Positions 24,877 through 33,615 of a stretch of 56,657 bases of DNA are shown here, piece after piece. How positions within the stretch are numbered: position 1 is the stretch's first letter; the number at the start of each line of letters is the position of its first letter. The notes under the pieces are model-generated. The model was given only the letters and a program-made list of their open reading frames with translations. It was not told the DNA's origin and did no database searches. A program made the position numbers and the translations under genes. The DNA is from Nitrospinota bacterium (lineage in GTDB: Bacteria; Nitrospinota; Nitrospinia; Nitrospinales; Nitrospinaceae): the NCBI GenBank assembly GCA_029879645.1, contig JAOUPX010000006.1, forward strand, positions 1-56,657, read 5' to 3'.

Positions 24877-26149
24877 AACGCAATCCATCCACCGGATCGA
24901 GGCGGGAGGCTCTCCAGGCGGGATACAGGGAAGCCAGGTAACAAATCAAAATCGAAAACACAATAATCATAAACGAGTCGAGCCATTGAATCTGCGAAGG
25001 CAGTTTATCCAGATAATAGACGTCGCTGGGAAAAGCCTTGATATTGAATATCACCTCTATAAACCCAACGATCTCGTTGAGATTGGGAACGATGGTGAAT
25101 CCGGCGATACAACCCAGCGCGGTACCGCACACGCCGATAATCAATCCCTGCATGCTGAAAATCCGCATGATACTTCCTCGTGTGGCGCCCATCGATTTCA
25201 AGATAGCAATGTCCTTGCCCTTGTCCATGACCACCATAAACAGCGTACTGATAATATTGAATGCCGCCACGAGAATAATCAGGATCAGGATAATGAACAT
25301 GGTGACCTTTTCCAGCTTGAGCGCGGAAAAAAGATTTCTATTCATATTCATCCAGTCCCGCACAAAATAGGATCGTCCCAGTTTATCCCTAATTTCAGCG
25401 GCGATTTGGCCGGCCGAATCGATATCGTCCACCTTGATTTCTATTCCCGTGACCCGGTTTTCCAGACTGAACAGCGATTGTGCGGACGACAGGGAAATAA
25501 ACGCCAGGTTGGAATCATACTCATACATTTTGGACTCGAAGATGCCTACCACTTCCACCATCTTTAATTTGGGAATGATACCCAGCGGCGTCATGCGCAC
25601 CGAGGGTGACATCATGCCAAGAATGTCTCCGGTATAAACACCGAGCGAACGGGCGAGTTCCTTGCCAAGGATGATTCCCTTTCGCTGTATTCCGGCGGCC
25701 TCATCGGAAGGACGCGGCGGTGCACTGTCCAGATAAACCAGCTTTCCCTCAATTAAATTTTTCTGAAGATCGGAGATATTGCCTTCTCTCTCCGGATCGA
25801 CGCCACGAACCACAACTCCGGCGCTTCTGCGCCCGAAGGTCAGCATCACCTGTTGGAGGATGAACGGGGCGGCATCCTGAATATGAGGAACGGTTTTGAC
25901 GTGGCTGATCACGTTTTCGTAGTCCTCCATTCCGCCAGGAATCAAAGCGGTGACCACCACATGACTATTGGTTCCCAGAATTTTATCGCGCAGGTTCTGG
26001 CCGAACCCGGTCATCACTGCAATCACCACGATCAGGGCCATGACGCCCAACGCGACACCGCCCATGGAAATAAATGTGATAAGGGAGATGAATTTCTGGG
26101 ATTTGCGGGAGCAGAGATGCCGCCAGCTGATTCGTAATTCGTAACTCAT
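24869..26149 (-). CDS. lolC: Lipoprotein-releasing ABC permease (LolC/LolE type)
   Basis: A 426-residue inner-membrane permease. One N-terminal helix (ITFISMGGVALGVMALIVVIAVMTGF), a large periplasmic domain (about residues 45-270), then three helices near the C-terminus (TMFIILILIILVAAFNIISTL, MRIFSMQGLIIGVCGTALGC, FMIIVFSILICYLASLYPA). This is the MacB/FtsX permease layout of LolC/LolE; with only one permease gene here, a LolF-type homodimer is possible. GGAG precedes the ATG by about 5 bases. It lies 53 bases downstream of lysS. Confidence 0.93.
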   Translation of the reverse strand: MSYELRISWRHLCSRKSQKFISLITFISMGGVALGVMALIVVIAVMTGFGQNLRDKILGTNSHVVVTALIPGGMEDYENVISHVKTVPHIQDAAPFILQQVMLTFGRRSAGVVVRGVDPEREGNISDLQKNLIEGKLVYLDSAPPRPSDEAAGIQRKGIILGKELARSLGVYTGDILGMMSPSVRMTPLGIIPKLKMVEVVGIFESKMYEYDSNLAFISLSSAQSLFSLENRVTGIEIKVDDIDSAGQIAAEIRDKLGRSYFVRDWMNMNRNLFSALKLEKVTMFIILILIILVAAFNIISTLFMVVMDKGKDIAILKSMGATRGSIMRIFSMQGLIIGVCGTALGCIAGFTIVPNLNEIVGFIEVIFNIKAFPSDVYYLDKLPSQIQWLDSFMIIVFSILICYLASLYPAWRASRLDPVDGLRYE

Positions 26150-26202
26150 GAAGCTCCGTTGAAAGGAATGGGACGGCCAGTTTGAATATCGCCTTTAACA
26201 GC

Positions 26203-27717
26203 TTAAACCGTTCTGGCTTCCTTTTTCAACTGCGGGAATAAAATAACATCCCGAATCGACTGGGCATCGGTGAACATCATGGCGAGGCGGTCAATCCCGA
26301 TTCCCTCGCCGGCGGTCGGCGGCAGACCGTATTCCAGGGCCCGAATGAAGTCGTGATCCATCCAGTGCGCTTCCTCATCACCGGCGTCTTTCTGCTCCAC
26401 CTGCTGTTCAAAGCGCTCCTTCTGGTCAATGGGATCATTCAACTCGGTATAGGCATTGGCCAACTCGCGGCGTCCGGCGAACAATTCGAACCGTTCCACC
26501 AGTTCGGGATCGTCTTCTTTCTTTTTCGACAGAGGTGACAACTCGAGCGGGTAATCGATAATAAATGTAGGTTGTACCAGCAGAGGTTCCACAAAATGAT
26601 CGAATAACTTGCCCAGCACCTTTCCAAACGTGTCCCTTTTTTCCAGAAGCACTTTATGCTCCAGGGCATAAGCCACGGCACTCTCCTTGGTCTCCAACGC
26701 TTCCGGTGGAACCTTACCCACTTCGGTTAACGAGGCTTTGAAAGTATGCACACGGAAAGGTTGCGAAAAGTCGATGGTCTCCTGTTTGGTCTCACCACCT
26801 TCCTCATACGTGCAGGGAAATATCTGCTTATCAAAAACCGTCTTTCCGATGTATCGGAACAACTCTTCAGTCAGCGTCATCAGATCCCGGTAGTCGGCAT
26901 AAGCCGTATAGAACTCCAGCATGGTGAATTCGGGATTGTGTTCGGTGGAAATTCCCTCGTTGCGAAAATTCCGGTTAATTTCGTAAACCCGTTCAATACC
27001 GCCCACCACCAGCCGCTTCAGATAAAGTTCTGGGGCCACGCGCAGATACAAGTCCATATCCAGGGCATTATGGTGAGTCTCGAATGGTTTGGCAGTGGCG
27101 CCACCGGGAATGGATTGCATCATCGGAGTTTCCACCTCCAGGTAGTTCCGCTCGTTCAGGAAATTGCGAATGGCCTGAATAATTTTGCTGCGGGCGATGA
27201 ATACTTCCTTCACTTCAGGATTGACGATCAAGTCGACATACCGTTGACGGTAACGCAATTCGACATCTTTCAGGCCATGCCACTTTTCTGGAAGCGGCAG
27301 GAGAGACTTGGTCAGCAGGGTCACTTTTTTGGAAAAGACGGTCAACTCGCCAGTCTTGGTTCTGGATAAAAGCCCTTCCACCCCGATGAAGTCACCGATA
27401 TCAAACTTGCTGAACAGCTCATAAAAGTCGGCGCCGACATCATCCTTTTTGATATAAATCTGAATCTGCCCCGTGCCATCCTTGATAGTACAGAAAGTGG
27501 TTTTCCCGTGTTTGCGGCGGGTCATGATACGGCCGGCAACGACAAATTCCCGGGCTTTCTCCTCCAGCTCTTCCTTGGAGAACTCGTGAAATTCGTTGGT
27601 CAAATCGCCGATGAAGGCATTGACCTTGAACCTGTTGATGTAGGGATTGATCCCCTTTTCGCGAAATTCAGTGAGTTTATCGCGGCGAAGTTTGAGTAGG
27701 TCTGTGGATTCTTCCAT
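26203..27717 (-). CDS. lysS: Lysyl-tRNA synthetase, class II
   Basis: A 504-residue enzyme that charges tRNA-Lys. The N-terminal OB-fold (residues 55-150) begins [18 protein letters not shown]. Class II motifs are visible: motif 1 around [18 protein letters not shown], motif 2 in [20 protein letters not shown], and motif 3 [12 protein letters not shown] near the C-terminus, ending [11 protein letters not shown]. Length matches bacterial LysS. No good ribosome-binding site precedes the ATG. It lies 99 bases downstream of rny on the same strand, with a hairpin in the gap. Confidence 0.98.
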   Translation of the reverse strand: MEESTDLLKLRRDKLTEFREKGINPYINRFKVNAFIGDLTNEFHEFSKEELEEKAREFVVAGRIMTRRKHGKTTFCTIKDGTGQIQIYIKKDDVGADFYELFSKFDIGDFIGVEGLLSRTKTGELTVFSKKVTLLTKSLLPLPEKWHGLKDVELRYRQRYVDLIVNPEVKEVFIARSKIIQAIRNFLNERNYLEVETPMMQSIPGGATAKPFETHHNALDMDLYLRVAPELYLKRLVVGGIERVYEINRNFRNEGISTEHNPEFTMLEFYTAYADYRDLMTLTEELFRYIGKTVFDKQIFPCTYEEGGETKQETIDFSQPFRVHTFKASLTEVGKVPPEALETKESAVAYALEHKVLLEKRDTFGKVLGKLFDHFVEPLLVQPTFIIDYPLELSPLSKKKEDDPELVERFELFAGRRELANAYTELNDPIDQKERFEQQVEQKDAGDEEAHWMDHDFIRALEYGLPPTAGEGIGIDRLAMMFTDAQSIRDVILFPQLKKEARTV

Positions 27718-27781
27718 GAAATGTATGCAGGGTTTGTGGATTGTGGATTAGACGATCAGGAATACAGCGTCCCAGCGAGGC

Positions 27782-27803
27782 GGCTCCCGGTTCAATGGGA
27801 GCC
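27782..27803 (-). other. GC-rich hairpin after rny
   Basis: GGCTCCC (27782-27788) and GGGAGCC (27797-27803), a perfect 7-bp stem with an 8-base loop, 14 bases past the rny stop. No T-run follows, so it may be an mRNA-stabilising or processing structure rather than a terminator. Confidence 0.35.
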
Positions 27804-27816
27804 CTTGCACTCAAGA

Positions 27817-29403
27817 TTACCGGGCCAGTTGGACGAAACGCGCTTCCCGGACCACCGTGATTTTAATTTCACCGGGATAGGTGACTTCTTTTTCTATCCG
27901 CTTGGCCACATCCTTGGATAACAGATTGGCCTCGTCATCGGAGATATTATCGGGAACAACAATGATTCGGACTTCTCGCCCCGCCTGAATGGCATAGGTT
28001 TTTTCCACTCCCTTAAAGGAGTCGCCGATTTCTTCCAGTTGCCCCATTCGCTTGACATAAGTTTCCAACATCTCCCTGCGCGCTCCGGGACGAGAAGCTG
28101 AAATGGTATCCCCGGCGGCGGTCAGGACTGCGTACAGGGATTCCGGCTCCACGTCTTCGTGATGAGACGCGATGGAGTTGATAACGTATTTATGCTCATT
28201 ATATTTCTTGGCAATTTCCACACCCAACTGGGTGTGAGTGCCGTCGGTATAACGATCGATGGCCTTACCGATATCGTGGAGCAGACCGGAACGCTTGGCG
28301 AGCTGAACATCCAGCCCTAACTCGGCGGCCATGGCGCCACACACCCAGGCCACTTCCTTCACGTGCTCCAAAACGTTCTGAGTATAACTGGTCCGGTACT
28401 TGAGCCGTCCGAGCATTTTAACCATTTCAGGATGCAGGTAATCGATACCCACTTCCATCACAGCCTGTTCGCCGGCCTCCTTGATGCCCTGCATGACTTC
28501 TTTTTTACATTTGGCAACCACTTCCTCGATCCGACCGGGGTGAATGCGTCCGTCGAGGGTCAATTTTTCCAAAGCGCGCTTGGCAATTTCCCGGCGGATG
28601 GGATCGAACCCGGAGAGAACGACGGCGCCGGGGGTATCGTCGATGATCAGATCGATTCCCGTTGCCTGTTCCAGAGCCCGGATATTCCGGCCTTCCCGGC
28701 CTATGATCCGGCCTTTGATTTCATCATTCGGCAGTTCCACCACGGATACTGACGATTCGGCGACATGGTCCGAGGCCAATCTTTGCACCGCCTGAGAAAT
28801 AACTTTGCGTGCTTCTTCCTCGGCATGATTCTTCGCATCTTCTTCAATTTTTTTAACTTCCCTGGCCGCTTCCAGCCGGGCGGATTGAATCACCTGACTT
28901 TTAATCGCTTCTTTGGCTTCTTCCGCTGAATACGAACCGATTTCCTCCAGCTTTTTAATCTCTTCGGAAATCAATCGGTTATATTCTTCATGCTTTTTTT
29001 CCAATAATTGCTGTTGTTCATCCAGCTCCCGCTGTCTGCGCTCGAAATTTCTTTCTGCCTCCCGGTTTTTATCGACCAGGACGTTCAGTTGGTTTTCTTT
29101 CTGCCGGATATCTTTTTCTTTATCGCGCAGTTCACTCTGTTTGCTCTCCAGATCTTTTTTAGCTTCGCTGATCAATGCCAGCTTTTCCTCTTTTGCCTCG
29201 ATAGCGGCTTCCTTTTTAAGCGTTTCCGCTTCCCGCTCGGCCTCCTTGATGATTTTTTCGCCCAGGGCTTCAGCTTCTTTTATCTGGAAATCGGTGAAAA
29301 TTTTTCGGAGAAAATATCCAAGCAGATATCCGGCCATCAACGCCAGGATTATGCCGATAATCAGGGTAATTAAATTAACCTGAGCATTCTGAAGGACTTC
29401 CAT
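27817..29403 (-). CDS. rny: Ribonuclease Y
   Basis: A 528-residue endoribonuclease that starts bulk mRNA decay in bacteria without RNase E-centred decay. Domain order: N-terminal membrane helix ([22 protein letters not shown], to about 32), long charged coiled coil (to about 205), KH domain ([20 protein letters not shown]-type motif near 228), then an HD domain whose metal residues are in [11 protein letters not shown] and [11 protein letters not shown]-terminal residues complete the normal family length. GAGGAA lies 6 bases before the ATG. Confidence 0.97.
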   Translation of the reverse strand: MEVLQNAQVNLITLIIGIILALMAGYLLGYFLRKIFTDFQIKEAEALGEKIIKEAEREAETLKKEAAIEAKEEKLALISEAKKDLESKQSELRDKEKDIRQKENQLNVLVDKNREAERNFERRQRELDEQQQLLEKKHEEYNRLISEEIKKLEEIGSYSAEEAKEAIKSQVIQSARLEAAREVKKIEEDAKNHAEEEARKVISQAVQRLASDHVAESSVSVVELPNDEIKGRIIGREGRNIRALEQATGIDLIIDDTPGAVVLSGFDPIRREIAKRALEKLTLDGRIHPGRIEEVVAKCKKEVMQGIKEAGEQAVMEVGIDYLHPEMVKMLGRLKYRTSYTQNVLEHVKEVAWVCGAMAAELGLDVQLAKRSGLLHDIGKAIDRYTDGTHTQLGVEIAKKYNEHKYVINSIASHHEDVEPESLYAVLTAAGDTISASRPGARREMLETYVKRMGQLEEIGDSFKGVEKTYAIQAGREVRIIVVPDNISDDEANLLSKDVAKRIEKEVTYPGEIKITVVREARFVQLAR

Positions 29404-29448
29404 TTTAAATTCCTCTTTCTTATATTAAAAACGAACCTGTCCACGTTG

Positions 29449-30048
29449 CTAAACTGTGGAACAGCTCATAATCGTTTTCTCGGTTATAATCGTGTCCACC
29501 CGGATATCGCTATTGTTCTGAGGAACGGTATCCAGCACTTGAAAATCAAAAGCCAACGCCACCCGGCGGGCCTGCGAACCCAACCGGCTCAACAACCGGT
29601 CATAATACCCCTTGCCGTAACCGATACGGCCTCCCCGTCTGTCGAACACCACACCGGGGACCACTACCAAATCGACCTGCTCCGGCGGCACAAGGTTTAA
29701 ATCCTTCCCAACCGGTTCGCGAACCCCGAAAGATCCTGCCTGAAACTCGATATCCGGGCTCGCTAATTCGGAAAGGTTCAAATCCCCAGTCTGCTGGCTG
29801 ACTATCGGCACCAATACTCGTTTGCCCAATTCAAATGACCGACTCAGCAGTTCATCCGTCCCTACTTCATCATCCTTGGAAAGATAAATGAGAATCGTCC
29901 GAGCGCTCCGATATTCATCGCGAGCCATCAATGCCTGGACAATGGTTTGGCTGTGGGCGATCCGGGCTTCCGGATTCTGGGTCTTCCGCTTTTTCAGAAT
30001 TTCCTTGCGGATTGTTGCTTTCTGCTCAAACAGCGTTTCCGTTGCCAC
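29449..30048 (-). CDS. fau: 5-formyltetrahydrofolate cyclo-ligase
   Basis: A 199-residue enzyme that converts 5-formyl- to 5,10-methenyltetrahydrofolate with ATP, returning stored folate to one-carbon metabolism. Motifs: KATIRKEILKKRK at the N-terminus, ILIYLSKDDEVGT, VVVPGVVFDRRGGRIGYGKGYYDRLL with the ATP/substrate loop. GTG 30048 is chosen because family similarity begins here; the frame is open to 30204, but that part has no similarity. It lies downstream of 6S RNA and zapA on the same strand, the same order as zapA-ssrS-ygfA in gammaproteobacteria. Confidence 0.92.
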   Translation of the reverse strand: MATETLFEQKATIRKEILKKRKTQNPEARIAHSQTIVQALMARDEYRSARTILIYLSKDDEVGTDELLSRSFELGKRVLVPIVSQQTGDLNLSELASPDIEFQAGSFGVREPVGKDLNLVPPEQVDLVVVPGVVFDRRGGRIGYGKGYYDRLLSRLGSQARRVALAFDFQVLDTVPQNNSDIRVDTIITEKTIMSCSTV

Positions 30049-30436
30049 ATCCGATTTCCATTCCCTTACCAGACAAAAGAGCCGGTATGAACCAGTAACC
30101 TGGCGAGGTACGATCCCGCCCGACAATACTTCCAGCGGTGCCGGGTTCATTCCTGAATCAATCGATGTTTTCCGGGGAGAGATACTATTAAAAGAAGAGG
30201 CCACCCAAGACAGGACGGTTTTATTGGCTAAACGAATTCAATGGAGTCAAGGAGAGATATGGGTCTTGACCGCTGGCCGACCGGGTGAGGAAAGGTCGCA
30301 TTTGAGTATATTCCAGAAGCTACAAGTATCTATATCGATTAAAAACGTATCCTTGATCTGTGATCCGTTCGAAATAACCATCGTTTCATCAAAGGCGCCG
30401 GTTCCATTTTTCCAAACCCCGGCCAAGCAATTTATT
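30049..30436 (-). other. Gap between 6S RNA and fau; possible structured leader
   Basis: A 388-base interval without a supported gene. In the half near fau, ATGAACC (read on the minus strand, 30150-30144) can pair with GGTTCAT (30093-30087), enclosing about 50 bases that contain a second partly paired segment (GGCGGG with CCTCGCC). This could be the 5' leader of fau or chance pairing. The half near 6S RNA shows no gene or structure that I could support. Confidence 0.35.
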
Positions 30437-30635
30437 AAAAAATGCTTCCCCGCAAATGCCGTGCAAAAATCATTTCTTGAACCTGCCAAGGACAGGTGGG
30501 ATCTCCGTAAACTGTTTCAGGCTTCCTCCGGAGAGGCATGCTCACCACAGCCAGTTTCGACCCCTTTACTTAATGTTGGCTCAAGAATTGATCTTCTACT
30601 CGAGCACCACAGGGAAGCACACAATCCCTTTTCCT
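30437..30635 (-). ncRNA. ssrS: 6S RNA
   Basis: About 199 bases on the minus strand. The closing stem pairs TGCTTCCC at the 5' side (minus of 30619-30612) with GGGGAAGCA at the 3' side (minus of 30451-30443), followed by a T-run. Further in, GTGC pairs GCAC, and TTCTTGA pairs TCAAGAA, flanking a large unpaired region; the conserved GGTGAGCATGCC and GGAGGAAGCCTGAAAC strings resemble the apical part of Escherichia coli 6S RNA. The location between zapA and the folate cyclo-ligase gene is the classic position. 6S RNA binds sigma-70 RNA polymerase and mimics an open promoter, mainly in stationary phase. Confidence 0.9.
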
Positions 30636-30641
30636 ATGGAT

Positions 30642-30671
30642 ATCCTAGCATAATTTCCGGCAACCCCTCAA
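30642..30671 (-). promoter_or_regulatory. Promoter of 6S RNA
   Basis: On the minus strand TTGAGG (30671-30666), 18-base spacer, TAGGAT (30647-30642), preceded by TGC, an extended -10 form. Start of transcription is expected near 30635, about 12 bases before the closing stem of 6S RNA. The element begins just after the zapA stop codon. Confidence 0.6.
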
Positions 30672-30679
30672 GGGATAAC

Positions 30680-31012
30680 TCACCTCGTAGCGGTCCTGGA
30701 GGACTGAATCTCATCCAACTCTTTTTCAATCATCTGCACCAGATCATGGGCCTTTTGATCGGCTTCTTTTTGCCCGGTTTTCTTCTGGGCATCCTGGTTC
30801 GCGACTTCCTCTTTCAATTCGAACAGTTCACCGGCAATATTCAACGCGGTTAAAATAGCCAGATCGATTGTCGAGGGTTTGGTCTTGCCCCTCGATAATT
30901 CATGCATCTTTTCATCCACATAATCCGCCAGTTTCTGTGGCTGGACAGAAGACAAGTCGGTTTTAATTTTATACGTTTTACCGTAAACAGTTATTTGACT
31001 GGTATTTGTCAT
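30680..31012 (-). CDS. zapA: Cell division protein ZapA
   Basis: A 110-residue protein that bundles FtsZ protofilaments at the division ring. The N-terminal globular part has ITVYGKTYKIKTDL, the middle DLAILTALNIAGELFELKEE, and the C-terminal half is a coiled coil rich in Lys, Glu and Gln. Length fits the family. It starts eight bases after the stop of the coiled-coil gene and precedes 6S RNA; no good ribosome-binding site is seen, so coupling to the upstream gene may matter. Confidence 0.93.
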   Translation of the reverse strand: MTNTSQITVYGKTYKIKTDLSSVQPQKLADYVDEKMHELSRGKTKPSTIDLAILTALNIAGELFELKEEVANQDAQKKTGQKEADQKAHDLVQMIEKELDEIQSSRTATR

Positions 31013-31020
31013 AAATAATT

Positions 31021-31299
31021 CTAGCTGAGACCGATTTTTTCGATTCCCGACAAAAGGCTCTCGACCGTGGACCGAATTTTCAACTGATCCTTCTCCAGCC
31101 GTTTCTGCACGCTTTCCAACTCGCTCAGCCGCTGGACCTTGTCCTGAAGTTTCGCACCTTCTTTTTGGGAGCGATCCAAGTCTGCACGATAGGCGGCAAC
31201 TTCTTTTTGTAAACGCTGATTGTCTTCCCGTAGCTGCCGCGCTTCTTCGACAAGCCTGGGAATGAGCTCTTCCAGTTTATCAATAGGACTCTTAGGCAT
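31021..31299 (-). CDS. Small coiled-coil protein, ZapB-like
   Basis: A 92-residue protein that is almost entirely coiled coil (EEARQLREDNQRLQKEVAAY, KLQDKVQRLSELESVQKRLE), with a short non-coil C-terminus (SLLSGIEKIGLS). Its size, composition and location next to zapA suggest a ZapB-type division-ring partner, but coiled coils resemble each other, so this is inference. It lies 65 bases downstream of pheT and 8 bases upstream of zapA on the same strand. Confidence 0.75.
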   Translation of the reverse strand: MPKSPIDKLEELIPRLVEEARQLREDNQRLQKEVAAYRADLDRSQKEGAKLQDKVQRLSELESVQKRLEKDQLKIRSTVESLLSGIEKIGLS

Positions 31300-31364
31300 G
31301 GGCGAATCGTACCACCGCTGCCGATAGCTGTCAATCCACTTTAAATGTCTGAAAAACCTGAGAA

Positions 31365-33458
31365 TTACTGGCGGAGGGTCGCTCCCAATTGATCTGAAAG
31401 GCCTCCTACGATTTTCTCAAAAATCGGATTGACCTCTGCATCGGTCAGGGTTTTCTCGGGAGATTGAAATGAAAGGGCAAAAGTCAGGCTTTTCTTTCCG
31501 GCAGGCAGTCGTTTGCCCTGATACTGATCGTACAATTCCACCCGGCGAATCAGGGGACCGCTCATCTCACGAATCAGGTCGCTGATCTTCTGGGCCTGAA
31601 TGGTCTGATCCACCAGAATGGAAATATCCCGATAGGTTTCTGGAAATTTCGGAATCTGCTGGAAGCGAACCCGGTCCGGAATCGCCGCGACCAATCCTTC
31701 CAGATTCAATTCGAGGACGTAAATATTGGGATTCAATTCCCATCGGCGAACCAGTTCCGGGCTTAACTTCCCGAGATAGGCGATGCATTCCTTCCCGGAA
31801 AACACATCCGCCGACTGCCCGGAGTCAAGAAAACTTCGTTGAGAGGGACGGTACTCCAGACTCACCTGAAAATGACAGGCCAGGGATTCCAACGCGCCTT
31901 TCAAATCGTAAAAGTCAAATGACTTGCTGTTGTCCTTCCACACGCTGTTGGGATAAGGCCCGGCGGCCAGCGCCGCGAAGCAGGCGATTTCGTGCGAATT
32001 TTTCCCTTTTTTATCGAAAAAAATGTGGCCCTGTTCAAACAGTTGCAGGTTCTTTTGACCGCGATTCAAATTACGCGCGGCAGATTTAATCAATCCGGGC
32101 AGAAGGCTGGGCCGCATGGTATTCATATCGGCGCTGATCGGATTGTCCAGCCGAACCACCGCCGGTTGGGAATCGCCAAACGTTTCCAGAAACTGCAGGG
32201 CCCACTCCTCCTCAATAAAACTGTAGTTGATTGCCTCCGAATAACCCAAGTGACGGAGGACTTCCTTACTCTGACGAATGGTCGATTGGATTCTTGAAAA
32301 CCGCACGGGGTTCACCGAAACTACCGGATGCGAAACCTCGACACTGTCATACCCGTCCAGACGAGCCACTTCCTCAATCAAATCAATCTCGCGCGTCAAG
32401 GTGGGGCGAGACGAAGGGGGTTCCACCTGGTAACATTCCCCGGCCTTTTTTTCCTTCACGATCGTTATTCCTAGGCCCTTCAGATATTTCAGAATGGTTT
32501 TTGCGGCCAGGTTCGTACCCAGAATTTGATTGGTACGTGAGACCCGAAAGTCAAAGCGGTTGGATTTGCGGGAACGAAAATAAATATCGACCCGGCCTTT
32601 GCAGATATCCCCTCCCGCCAACTCCTGAATCAGCAATGCGGCCCTGCTGGATGCGGTGGCCACCGCTTCAATATCCACCCCCCGCTCGAAGCGGTAGGAG
32701 GAATCGGAGCGCAGTCCGTATTTTTTAGACGCCTTGCGCACTGTCACCGGATCGAAACTGGCGCTTTCCAGCACTACGGTCCGGGTGGATTCACCCACCT
32801 GACTGTTGGCGCCGCCCATGATCCCAGCCAGGGCTACGGGTTTTTCCGCATCGGAAATCACCAGCGCATCGGTACCCAGTTTCAATTCGGTACCGTCCAG
32901 CGCCCTGAAAGGCTCCCCTTTGCGGGCCCGGCGGATAACAATCTGCTCTCCTGCCAACAGCTGCAAATCGAACGCGTGCAAAGGCTGACCGTATTCCATC
33001 ATGACAAAGTTGGTGATATCGACAATATTATTGATGGGGCGCAAGCCGACTGCCTTCAACCGGTCAACCAGCCACTTGGGAGAAGGTCCCGGCTTAACGT
33101 TCTCGATAACCATCGCGGTGTAACGCGGACACAAGTCGGCTTCCTCGTTCACCACCGTAACTTTCTTCTTAACGGGAACCGAGCCCATGGCCTTCGTTAA
33201 TTTCTTGTCAGGGGTCGGCAGCTTGCAGGCTTTATGAAGCATGGCCCCCACTTCGCGAGCCACGCCAATGTGACTCAGGCAGTAACCGCGGTTGGGCGTC
33301 ACGTTCAACTCCATCACCTCGGTGGTTTTGCCGCCACCCAGATCGACCGACTCCCGGCCTTCAATTTCCAGGCCTCCCATGGTCAACAAATCGCTTAATT
33401 TTTGCACCGATAAACCATGATCGATATAGGTTTTCAGCCAGTCGAGTTGAATCTTCAT
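31365..33458 (-). CDS. pheT: Phenylalanyl-tRNA synthetase beta subunit, lacking the OB-fold domain
   Basis: A 697-residue subunit of the tetrameric enzyme that charges tRNA-Phe; usual bacterial length is near 800. The start (MKIQLDWLKTYI to MGGLEIEGRES) is normal, but it then goes directly to VMELNVTPNRGYCLSHIGVARE, so the roughly 100-residue EMAP/OB-fold tRNA-binding insert of bacterial PheT is absent. The rest is complete: B3/B4 editing region (ENVKPGPSPKWLVDRL), B5, the catalytic-like core, and the C-terminal anticodon-binding domain (FPETYRDISILVDQT to KSLTFALSFQSPEKTLTDAEV). AAGGA precedes the ATG. pheS is not adjacent. Confidence 0.95.
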   Translation of the reverse strand: MKIQLDWLKTYIDHGLSVQKLSDLLTMGGLEIEGRESVDLGGGKTTEVMELNVTPNRGYCLSHIGVAREVGAMLHKACKLPTPDKKLTKAMGSVPVKKKVTVVNEEADLCPRYTAMVIENVKPGPSPKWLVDRLKAVGLRPINNIVDITNFVMMEYGQPLHAFDLQLLAGEQIVIRRARKGEPFRALDGTELKLGTDALVISDAEKPVALAGIMGGANSQVGESTRTVVLESASFDPVTVRKASKKYGLRSDSSYRFERGVDIEAVATASSRAALLIQELAGGDICKGRVDIYFRSRKSNRFDFRVSRTNQILGTNLAAKTILKYLKGLGITIVKEKKAGECYQVEPPSSRPTLTREIDLIEEVARLDGYDSVEVSHPVVSVNPVRFSRIQSTIRQSKEVLRHLGYSEAINYSFIEEEWALQFLETFGDSQPAVVRLDNPISADMNTMRPSLLPGLIKSAARNLNRGQKNLQLFEQGHIFFDKKGKNSHEIACFAALAAGPYPNSVWKDNSKSFDFYDLKGALESLACHFQVSLEYRPSQRSFLDSGQSADVFSGKECIAYLGKLSPELVRRWELNPNIYVLELNLEGLVAAIPDRVRFQQIPKFPETYRDISILVDQTIQAQKISDLIREMSGPLIRRVELYDQYQGKRLPAGKKSLTFALSFQSPEKTLTDAEVNPIFEKIVGGLSDQLGATLRQ

Positions 33459-33497
33459 TTCATTCCTTGTGAAAATGCCTTATATAATAGGAACCGG

Positions 33498-33526
33498 ATT
33501 ATAGGTGAACTCCCCGGAAAAATCAA
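33498..33526 (-). promoter_or_regulatory. Strong sigma-70-type promoter upstream of pheT
   Basis: On the minus strand TTGATT (33526-33521), 17-base spacer, and a perfect TATAAT (33503-33498). Start near 33491, so a leader of about 30 bases. It should drive at least pheT, the coiled-coil gene and zapA. No tRNA-Phe-type attenuator peptide was seen in the short leader. Confidence 0.75.
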
Positions 33527-33615
33527 AACCGCATCCGGGATCTCCAATTCCCTCCTTTTAACGGATACAGCCTGTCGATTATAAAGGATAAACTTTTAAA
33601 GCCTTGCACAAAAAT

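Noticed and set aside
30049-30204. N-terminal extension of the folate cyclo-ligase
   Set aside because: The frame is open, but the residues do not resemble the family; the region may be an RNA leader.
30247-30489. 80-codon open frame on the minus strand
   Set aside because: It overlaps the 3' part of 6S RNA, including its closing stem, and has no recognisable domain; the RNA explains this stretch better.
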